A stretch of DNA of 64,000 nucleotides from Diospyros lotus (taxonomy: Eukaryota > Streptophyta > Magnoliopsida > Ericales > Ebenaceae): NCBI RefSeq assembly GCF_014633365.1, contig NC_068343.1, positions 33,015,307 through 33,079,306 of the forward strand. The letters are read 5' to 3'. The notes below the pieces were generated by a model. It was not told the DNA's origin, searched no databases, and was given only the letters and a program-made list of their open reading frames with translations. Made by a program: the position numbers and the translations under genes. Of this stretch, positions 55,572-64,000 are shown in pieces. Positions within the stretch are counted from its first letter, which is position 1. Each line of letters begins with the position of its first letter.

Positions 55572-56710
55572 AGCAAGGTTGTTAAAATCAAGATTTTAAG
55601 TGGGATCATAAAATTATAAGATTTTATAGATAATTAAAAATACTATTTTATTTATGTAAATATATGTTTATAACAACATAATACTTGATTAAATATATGT
55701 TTAAGTGGTATTTATTCTATAATACATGTCTTTAGTAACTTCTACATAATTGAGGAACTAAGAAACATTATTGTTGCATAATAAATAAATCATACCAACT
55801 AGCCAAAAGGGAAAAAACAAATGACAAAAATTATATATAGCAACTTTCTCTTAGTGTGTACCTCTCCCAATCAAATATCAAAGCTCTTCCTCCAATATTC
55901 AATGTGGGTAACATAGTTGTCAAATTGAGATCTATATTGTGAATCGAATGGCCTAGTCTTTATACTATGAATTGTATAATATCGTAAGAGACAATAACAA
56001 TTTGACAAATTAGCTTAAAAAATATGATATAAAAGATGTTTATACCGATAACACAAAAAAAATACTCAAAATAATAAGTTTAACCCAACTTTTAACAATA
56101 AATTCAAATGTAATTTGGACCTAATATCACCCACCAAAATAAATATATTATCTGTCGCAACACATAGCTCAACACAACACATACATGTCACTGACACACA
56201 ACAATTGGGTTTGGACTTAGCAAAGCATGTGAGGCTTTGATTATTTAAACATTGAAGGTAAACGACCAAAGAGGAAACAGAGCAGTGACAACAATCAGAC
56301 GCAACAAGCACAACCAGCACCGATAAACCATGACGCAGCAAGGGGGAATGCAATTGTAGGGGAGAATGCCGATCAACCACGTCGCAAGCTCGCAGTGAGG
56401 GTAATGTCGCTTGTAGGGGTTAACGACCTAATAGGGTTTTCAAAAGGGGAGAAAGCTTACCAAGAAGAGCAACAAGGTTAGTTATATATATATATATAGG
56501 ATTTGTTAAAGATGGGAATCTTTTCGTCTCTAATCTGGAAATTGGGCCAATAAGCAAACTCAATTCGAGTTTATCAATTTTACTATCTTAAAACATGAAT
56601 TGCTGTGATTCTGCTACAAAACTGATCCTACAAGTGAATTAACTTGAAGTATATCTTCTGACTCGTAAAATCATAAAATCGCACGAGTCAACTCGCAATT
56701 TTAACAACAG
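55572..56710. mobile_element. TIR element (about 1.14 kb), hAT-sized target duplication
   Basis: The left end has GGTTGTTAAAATC and the right end its complement (GCAATTTTAACAAC). TGTTGACG (55564-55571) and TGTTAACG (56711-56718) form an 8-bp pair with one difference. No transposase is inside. A frame at 56380-56066 (minus) has no recognised domain. Confidence 0.5.
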
Positions 56711-57239
56711 TGTTAACGGGGACAATCCAAGCTCATGTGTGGGGGTCTATTCTTTGTCTACTGGATTTACAGATTTAGAGGAGAGGGCCATTGAGGAGTG
56801 TGATGAGGAGGGTTCTATAAGGTCGGATTTGTCAAAGGAGAGCGAGGACATCTCCAAGGAAGCTAGGGATGAGGCCATGCTTTCTCTCAACCTGGTTTTT
56901 GAAGATCCCAAATGTTTGGCTATAGAAGAAGGAGTTCGTTAACTTGCTCCATCATCAGAAATAAGATCGAAGAGATGGGCGGACATAGTGTTGGAGGGTT
57001 TTTTGGTAGGGGATGGCTCGCTGATCCTCCAACAAACAAAGCCTTCCACAACAATAAGCGGTCGGCGTTAAGAAGAGTTGGTTGTAGAGAGGTCAATGGA
57101 AGTCATAGACTCACCGGCGCACATCGAAATCATTGCCAATGGCGAGAGGAATCTCTGGCTTTGTCGTGATTTGAGATTTAGAAGGGTGCAGATCATGAAG
57201 GGAATTTAGGCACCATTTCTGTCGTTGAGCCCTCCCTCG

Positions 57240-58245
57240 CAAGATGGGCTAAGCAAAAAATATTTTCAATAAACAAATTATAGTTTTTTTAGTGATTAAC
57301 AAAAAAAGTATTTTTTTAAAATATATTAATTATAGTATCAAATTATTTTTGATTAATTTATAAAATATTTTTTTCATAGTATATGTATTACCAAAAAATT
57401 TATTTTCCATAAAAATTAATTTTCAAGTAATTTTACAATGCATAACATAATTTTTTAATTATTGCTACAGTGATTTACTATTTGCTAAAGTGCGAAGCCA
57501 GCCCTTTGATTTCACAAGGTCGACTATTCGCTATAGTGCAAAAGCCGACCTTTTAATTTTCAAAGGTCGACCCTTCATTACAATGCAAAAGCCAACCCTT
57601 GAGCTTATGAAAGTCGACTTTTCAAGTAAAGGTCGACCCTCCATGAAGCAAAGGTCGACTCTCAGCCCAATGATCAAATTTTTTGTCGTTGCAAATTCAA
57701 GCAAAAGTCGACCCTTCCCCTTTGGAAGGTCGACCCTCGACCTAACGGTTAGAAAAATGACCATTTGAAATAGTGCCCCAAACGCCTATAAATATCCCCT
57801 CCCCCAAACTCATTTTTTTATTAGTTTTTGCACATATTGCATATCCAAAGGATCCAAATGATTCCAAACACTCTCAAGCTAGAATCCAAGCAATCCGAGA
57901 CTCACAAAGTATTATTACACATCAACTGAAAAGTCACAAGGCAAGATGAGAAAAAGATTTTCAAGCCTATTCTGAATTTCTCTAAGGTCATCAATTTATT
58001 TATTTATTTAATTATTATTACCTTGTATAATTTATGCTTAATTGTTTATTTGTGTCCAAGTGTGGACAAATTATTTGTAAATATTTAAATTATCATTGAG
58101 AATTGTATAGGTTTCCTGGAACCATTAAAATCTAGGTGAATCGAGTTTCCAATGTAAGTTAGGGTAGAAACTTTGGTGTAATAGTTGCCTAAAACCCGTT
58201 GTAATCTAGGTGTGTATCTAGTTTTCAATGTGCTTTGGGTTTGAT
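57240..58245 (+). mobile_element. LTR-like segment with GTCGAC motif array and TATA box
   Basis: An array of AAGGTCGACCCT-like words spans 57515-57745. It is followed by GCCTATAAATATCCCC (57784-57799), then a CAAGCTAGAATCCAAGCAATC-like leader. This looks like the promoter half of a plant LTR. The termini could not be defined. Confidence 0.35.
57515..57745 (+). repeat. GTCGAC direct-repeat cluster
   Basis: Eight to nine occurrences of (A)AGGTCGACYCTT or close variants, irregularly spaced, upstream of a TATA box. The core GTCGAC is itself palindromic. Confidence 0.85.
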
Positions 58246-58652
58246 GGATAATTAGGATATGGCTTTTATGGATGTGAGGAAGCTAGCTTGTATAAGTGGG
58301 AAGGACACTTCCATTGGTGGATCGAAAAGTTTGACATCTGATTGTGTTCCAGTAAAATCTAAGTCGTAGTTGAAGCATGAGTGGAAAAAGAAGCTTGCCA
58401 TAGCAAAGGCCAAGTAGAAGATGGAAGTTGCGGCTCTAGTTATCATTGATCCCCCATGATCTTTGGGGGCAACTTTGTTTGCTTTTGATAGTTTGGTTTG
58501 TTTTTTTCCTCATATTTTGAGGAGCTAGTTTCTTTGTGTTTGTTGTGGTGTTTCTAAGTTCTTTTGTGTTCAAGGGATGCCTCAGTATGGTTTTGTAGTC
58601 TCTGTCTCGATTTTTTGTTAATATATTTTACTTACAAAAAAAAACTATTAAC

Positions 58653-60322
58653 AGGCTTTTTACTAACCCTTAATGGAACTAGACATCTTGTTAACTCTTA
58701 ACGGTATGCCCTTCAACTCTTAACAACATCCATTAAATCTTAATAGCCTCCTACTATTAACTCTTAAAGTCCTTTGATCCCTTTCGTTAACTCTTAATAA
58801 CATCCATCATCATTAATGAAGCTAAAAATTCATTAATGGGAATAATGGTAATGGGTTCTCTCCTATATGTCATGGTCCTTGTCATTTTGTTTTGTAATAA
58901 AAGTTGATATATGTTGATTAATTTCCTCCCCTATCAATTTTATCAAAAATAATAGGTTTTTATTAGAGAGAAACAATTTATGTATTACAATGACCTTTTT
59001 TTGGGGTGAAATTAATGGTAAAATATATATATTTTTTTAAAATTTTATATTTGTACGTTTTTTGCATATGGGTTCTCTCAAACTTTTTGTTATTTCAAAA
59101 ATATCTATAAATTTATAATTTAGAGTTAATTGCACCTCTAAACTTTTTGTTGTTTCAACTACACCTCTCCATTCATTGTTCTTAACAAATTTATCGAATT
59201 GTGCAATTGACTCGAAATTACATAGTTTAAGAGTATAATTAAAATAAAAAAAAATTCAAGAGTATAATTAACTCGAAATTGCATGATTCAATAGTGTATT
59301 TGAAATAATAAAAAATTTAAGTGTCAAAATAAAAATTAAAAAAACATGTTAATACATAGATTAAAATATATATATATATATATTTAGCCAAAAATTAATT
59401 GTTCATCACAAATGCACCCACCAAGCTTGTTACATCAACTATAACGAGCCGTTAGTGGGTCTAGGAGAATTAATATTTTATTTATGAGCATTGGAAATTT
59501 TGTCTCTATTAAATTAAATGTGAAAAATATTTTTATGTGGTAAAATGTATGTAAGTAAATTATGTGTTTAATTTAATGGATTGGGTTTTGAAATTGGGTT
59601 GAGGCAAAGTGTAAATTTTGTTATGATTTATGGGAAGTGAAGTTGTAAGGTCCATTGGACCCTAAGATGGAAGTGAGCCATTTTGTTTAATTGGGCCGTT
59701 GATTTGGGCTTGGGCCCATGTGTATAAAAATGGTGACATTATAATTAAATCTAAATGAGAATTTGTGGCAAATGATAAAAAAAAATGCATGCTTTATGAA
59801 AAAAATGTGAGGGTAAATGGGGAAATTCATAATTGGAGAGATTAAAGAAAAGTGAAAAGAAATGGAAAATGAAGCAAATTACCAATAGGGGCATGGATAT
59901 TTGATGGTGTATGTGTGCATTATGAGGCGCAAAATTGGAATTTTGAGAGGGGGTGGTTGGAGAAGGGACATGCAACCTATTCTCCCCCATGCTTTTCTTT
60001 TCCTTCTAACTTCTCCTCTTTCTCCCCATCCCCTTGCTCCTTCTCGGCAAATCTTCTTCTTCTTCTTCCATATTTTTCTTGTTGCTAGGAGCTTCAAGGT
60101 TGCAACTTTGGGAGTTTCTTTTTCTTCGGTTCAAGCATCATCAAAGGCAATTTCTTCTTGCACTTTTATTTTCTTTTGTGCAAGCTTTCCTTCTTTTTCA
60201 TTTCGACAATGAAATGTTTCATGGTTCTTCATCCTCTCATTGTTAAATATTATTTTCAATAACGGTTGTATATTTTCTTTATTTTATTTTTCCTTCAAAC
60301 CGTATGTCATGTCAAAACTTTG
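58653..60322. other. AT-rich spacer, no supported gene
   Basis: Repeated TTAACTCTTAA-type phrases at 58653-58800. Pyrimidine-rich stretch at 59990-60240. No coding or LTR signature recognised. Confidence 0.45.
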
Positions 60323-60420
60323 TGTAATACCCCGAGAGCCTAGAGGAGAATAGTATATATCGAGGATAGGTAAGGAAGGAACCAACACCAGCTGGATACC
60401 TTTTGGGCTGAATGTTGGCA

Positions 60421-60490
60421 AAGAACTCCCAAGTTAAGCGTGCTTAACCTGGGGTAATCCAGGGATGGGTGACCCCCCAGGGTAAGTTAT
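60421..60490 (+). promoter_or_regulatory. 5S-rRNA-like Pol III promoter module in the LTR
   Basis: GAACTCCCAAGTTAAGCGTG corresponds to the plant 5S rRNA region around box A, and AGGGATGGGTGACC to box C. They are 30 bp apart, as in 5S genes. GGTAAGTT after box C also resembles the 5S GGGAAGT. The 5' and 3' ends of 5S rRNA are missing. Cassandra-type elements are the known carriers of 5S sequence in plant LTRs. Confidence 0.8.
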
Positions 60491-60526
60491 TCCGGTCCTT
60501 CCTATCGCTCGATTGGATGTTACGAA

Positions 60527-60538
60527 TGGTATCAGAGC
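60527..60538 (+). promoter_or_regulatory. Second PBS-like site inside the LTR
   Basis: TGGTATCAGAGC, identical to the PBS at 61137. It is preceded by GGATGTTACGA, which itself resembles an LTR end. Confidence 0.75.
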
Positions 60539-61136
60539 CGACCCCCGAGCCTCTGAGTGCGGTGGTGGGGTAAACCTCAGCGAAGAGGCTGAGTCCCGAT
60601 GGGGGGTGTGTGTAGGCACGCGGCCGCGCAGGCGCGCGGGGCTACGGGCTGCGGCCGCCCCAGGCAGCGTGCGGCCGAGCCCAGGAAGGGCCCAGCCGGC
60701 CGTGGGGCCCGCGCGCGGAGGAAAAAAAATTAAAAATTAGGGGAATAAAAGGGGAAATAATAGGGCCCAATGTTGGGAGATTTTGGGCTATAGAAAAAAT
60801 TTATAAAATCCCCGAAGGAGTCCCCGAGCGATGAAATCTTGGAAAAATTGGAGGATTTTTCTGAGTATGAGTTTTCCCCTTAGTCTAGCCCGGTGTTAAG
60901 AAGCATCGTGAAGCCCTTGGGCGGTGTAGCGGGTTATTTCTTCGTCCATAAGAAACTCGCGAGGTCCTAGGGTGTTTATGGATCCTGGGTAAGCGAAGGG
61001 CCAGACGAAGCCTAGTTCCCACCTAGGGCGTTTCTTCTTAAAACATAGTCCGCCCTTCATCTCAGACCGGGCAGGTGAACAGTTCGGGTAATTGTTCACG
61101 AGTAACACCCGTAAGTGGGAGCGGGGCGTTACAGAT

Positions 61137-61148
61137 TGGTATCAGAGC
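61137..61148 (+). promoter_or_regulatory. Primer-binding site
   Basis: TGGTATCAGAGC three bases after the LTR end; initiator methionine tRNA type. Confidence 0.85.
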
Positions 61149-64000
61149 GTGGTTGGAGCATCAAGTGGAAGATGCTTGGAGAAATGTGGTCGAAGGTTAA
61201 TATGAAGGCCTTGGAAGTAGGACCACAAATGACCGAGGACCCTAGGAGTTGGGTCGGGACATTAAAGCTGGTGGCTATGTGAAAGGAGTGCTCGGATATT
61301 CCTGCAATAGGAATAGGAAAATATCATGGGCCGAGATGATATACCGTAAGAGATATACGGGTGGAGCAAAGAAGAGTCAAATGCCCAAGTGTAGGATTGG
61401 TATCGAGGACCCGAATGTAGAAATTTGGGGGTTCATGAAGCGTTTTAAGGATAAGATTTCCTTGTGAGTGAAGTGTTGAGGCTCGAGTGGGGACACGAAG
61501 CCGAATCATGACAAGAGTCATGAAAGGGCCTGGAGGGCTCGAGGTATATCTAATCCGTGAATGGGTTAGCGGAATATCCCTATGTTGGGGATATGGTTAA
61601 GCATGTGTAAGGAAATGGAGTTGTTCCCGTATGGGTGGTGCGCTAAGGGTTGTGTGCTTGAATTAGGGTGAGCTAAGGCTGAGATTAGCTCGAAGCCCAA
61701 ACAAAGAAGTCGTCAACAGGTTGTGACACGAGCTCCGGGAATGGAGTAAGCTAAAGTTGCTTGTAAAGAGGCTCTAGGCGGAGCGAGCATGCGAAGCATA
61801 TGCCAGTCATGACCAGGGTAGGCGTAACGTTGGTAGTTCATTGAAAGACTCCAAGGGGAGTCGGGTGTGAGACATGCATGAGGGATGCATACGGTGCCAT
61901 ATGATTATATCGTTATGACGATCCTGGAGGGGACGTGCCTAGGGTATGAGTGGACCCTAGTTGAATTCATGATGAAATGGGATATATCCTAAGAAATGAT
62001 AGGTATGAGGCAAATGGACCCTGGTAGGTACTTGTGTGAGATGGAAATCCCAAGTGAGTCGAGCTGGAATCCAAAGGGATTCAAGGTTGGGATAAAGGAG
62101 TTGGGCTTGCGTAGATGTGCGCGTGGGAGCCATGGGATTAGGAGTCCTAATTATGAAAGGCCCAGTGACCGTTCATGTGAATGATGGATGAGGGGCCAAT
62201 TAAAACTCTCATTGACGCTTGGGGTCAGGCGAGACGCCTAAGGTTGGGAGATGAGAGGTGAATAGACCCTCATTATGATGCCTGGGGTCGAGATGACACC
62301 TAAGGTTGTGAAACCCTTAATGGGAGACGAGGAGGTCACCCAGTGGAGGGTATGAACGGTGTGTGGGCCGAAGGTAGCTAATCGTAGCGACAGGACATCC
62401 GTGGGCTATGAGCGCACAAGAAATGCCAACTTTGGATGCCAAGTGGGCAGGGGAATGGTGAGTAATGTGGAAGCCCGAGAATTTTAGTTGCAAGTCAAGG
62501 AAGCCCGATCGAGGAGTGCGGGAAGGCCAGGCCAGGCGTAGTGACTGAATGCATACAGGAGTGTGCAAGGAAAGACGAGAGGTCTCAATTTACCTGGAGG
62601 GTAACGGTGGGTACTCAATGGTTAAAGGTGTAGGAGCTTGAGATAGGCTCAGCGTGTTAGTTGTGGACTGAGAAATCATTGATAACCAAGCTTTGGGGAT
62701 GAGCTAGGTGGTGAAATGGATCATAATGGGTCTGAATCCATTGCCATGGAAAGTTAGAGCTTTCAAAGGTTGAATGAGAGCCATGATGTATGATCTTGTG
62801 GGGTAAGATCATGAGGCCTCAAGATGTGAAGTGGGTTGAGAGTCTCTTAAGTGATAAGAGATGTAGGATCCTGAGGAACGGGACTCATGGTACGAGCTTG
62901 AGGTTATCAAGGCAAGGATAACCAAGTGAGATGGCTCGGGTAAGGTGGTAGCGGAACCATCGTAGCTCGGGAGACTTTAAATAGCATTGATGCTATGGGT
63001 GCAAGGCTCGGTGTGACGGATTTGATACTATGGATCGTATGGCAGAGGACTAATTAGTTGGCTCGTGTTGAGGGCAAGTGGCCCATGGGCCTGAGCGATT
63101 TAGTGAATTGCAGGTGACGGTCGGATGTCGAAGATCCGGAGCAGCACCTTAGGAAATTTGGTGAGGAGAGACCGAGAATCTCCTGTAAAGGATACGACTT
63201 ATAAAGTAGTCCTAAGGAGGAATCGCGGAGCGCGTTAGGGAATCCAATAGATTGCTGTCAAGTAGGACGCCTGGTTAGGAAAATGGCTGCAAGCGTGGTG
63301 TAGTAGTCATGCCGTGTTCGATATTAGAGGTGTGACTGGAAAGTTAAAAGTCACACTACGGGGTGCGAATAGATCAGAGTGGGACCTGAGCCATGCTGTA
63401 GGAAACTGTTGTTGGGCCAGTGTAAGAGACAACACAGTAAAAGTGATTGGGTGTTGACTCTCTGAAGCACGGGGCAACACGATGGGGAGCTAGTGTTGGG
63501 CCAGTGTATGGGAGTGACACGATGATGGTGACAAGGTGTTGGTGCGCCTAAAGCACAGGGCAACACAGTGACTATGCAGATGGTCAGGGACTGAAGATCG
63601 GTGAGATGTTTGAGAAAGAAACCCGGGGAAAAGAAAACGGGTCTAGTGTGGGAATAATGCTATGGTTGACGCCTACCAGTGACAGGTCTAATGTTATGGA
63701 CCACTGGATGCAGACGGTTAGTCCACAAGAGGGACTGCAGCCCTCCACGTGGAGTAACCTGTCTGTGGTGGAGACGATTAGACACCGAAGACCTGGGGTA
63801 TGCTGTAGGTTATGCCTGAGCCAGACCTAAAATTCCGTAAGGGTTGAAGTATGGTGGTAGTGTTGTGGGTGTCAAGGCAGCAAGAAGGTTTGTAAATCAA
63901 GGGAGTGATATCTTGTGGTGTGATAACAAGAGGTGTGGCGATGCTCCTTGCAAAGGGATGCTAATATAGTTGTAGTTAAAATTGATCGTAGTGATCTGGT
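61149..64000 (+). mobile_element. Gag-less interior of the 5S-bearing LTR element
   Basis: At least 2.85 kb after the PBS have no gag, protease or RT signature on either strand; frames are short. This fits a large retrotransposon derivative (LARD) or a very long leader whose gag lies beyond the window. Degenerate duplications: GCCTGGGGTC / ACACCTAAGGTTG phrases at 62215-62310, and an 84-bp pair at 63405-63572. Confidence 0.6.
63405..63572 (+). repeat. 84-bp tandem duplication
   Basis: GTTGGGCCAGTGTA at 63411 recurs at 63495, and AAGCACGGGGCAACACGATG recurs as AAGCACAGGGCAACACAGTG, both 84 bp apart. The two copies have diverged. Confidence 0.8.

Larger units (their letters stand above)
54570..58644 (+). 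mobile_element. Decayed LINE-like unit with poly-A end, interrupted three times
   Basis: It ends in an A-tract (to 58644), followed by CTATTAAC (58645-58652), which also occurs at 54562-54569 as a possible 8-bp duplication. Own sequence seems to be 54896-55571, 56719-57240 and about 58245-58644. It includes frames such as LEERAIEECDEEGS and SLNLVFEDPKCLA, and MDVRKLACISGKD near 58270, without a recognisable RT or endonuclease. It may be a LINE ORF1 relic or a retrocopy. The duplicated motif lies in a region of TTAACTCTTAA repeats, so the boundary is uncertain. Confidence 0.35.
60323..61133 (+). mobile_element. 811-bp LTR with a 5S-rRNA-like module (5' LTR)
   Basis: Starts TGTAATACCCCGAG and ends GGGGCGTTACA; the two ends are inverted partners (TGTAAYRCCC). 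It is followed by a PBS at 61137. It contains a 5S-like segment (60421-60490), a second PBS-like word (60527-60538), a GC-rich block (60610-60720), and a TATA-like TTTATAAAAT near 60807. The 3' LTR is outside the window. Confidence 0.8.

Noticed and set aside
60421..60490. A functional 5S rRNA gene
   Set aside because: Only the internal promoter region is 5S-like; both ends of 5S rRNA are missing and the segment lies inside LTR borders.
60513..60740. 75-residue frame in the LTR
   Set aside because: Arises from the GC-rich LTR block and spans the PBS-like motif; no domain.

Overview
This window is repeat-dominated nuclear DNA from a flowering plant, probably a eudicot. It holds spliced exons, Ty1/copia and Ty3/gypsy retrotransposons with plant-type primer-binding sites, L1 and RTE LINEs, a tRNA-derived SINE, MITEs and AT-rich spacer. 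I see no bacterial or organellar features. Only one host gene can be read with confidence: the last three coding exons (37436-38454, + strand) of a nucleotidyltransferase of the poly(A)-polymerase / terminal uridylyltransferase family. Two weaker exon candidates lie at 6682-6914 and 53839-53953, both on the minus strand. Everything was read by eye; no identities, ages or database matches were computed.

Left part (1-7870). The 3' end of a copia element (D, + strand) sits inside a partial ~1.9-kb LTR (family E), which itself interrupts an L1-type LINE (minus). Then follow a small TIR element carrying what looks like a captured fragment of a small membrane-protein gene, a possible LTR fragment, and a solo LTR with a perfect 5-bp target duplication.

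Central nest (7871-36604). A TIR element with ~300-bp inverted arms and 9-bp target duplications (Mutator-like by structure) contains copia C. Copia C contains copia A. Copia A contains three independent insertions: copia B in its 3' LTR, copia E in its reverse transcriptase, and a small non-autonomous LTR element in its gag. The 3' LTR of copia E is split by an RTE LINE. All four copias lie on the minus strand. Most boundaries are fixed by TG...CA ends, primer-binding sites and 5-bp duplications (CATTC, GTTTC, TAACC exact; CATAT/CGTAT and CTTTA/CTTTC with one mismatch). The nest is immediately upstream of the nucleotidyltransferase exons, so it lies in or beside that gene.

Right part. 38455-42195 is 3' flank with a hairpin MITE, a hAT-like MITE and AT-rich spacer. 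42196-53716 is a complete but degenerate Ty3/gypsy element of the Tat lineage: gag, protease, RT, RNase H, a second RNase H, integrase, a 12-copy 47-bp tandem array, and an antisense intron-containing gene with a Transposase_28-like domain and its own TATA box. Its LTRs carry arrays of CACTCGG/CCGAGTG dyads. 54570-58644 is a decayed LINE-like unit broken by a SINE with 11-bp duplications, a TIR element and an LTR-like promoter segment. From 60323 to the end there is an 811-bp LTR with a 5S-rRNA-like Pol III promoter module, followed by a primer-binding site and at least 2.85 kb of gag-less interior.

The most unusual items are the 5S-bearing long LTR with two primer-binding-site motifs, the antisense gene and dyad arrays of the Tat element, and the five-level nest.
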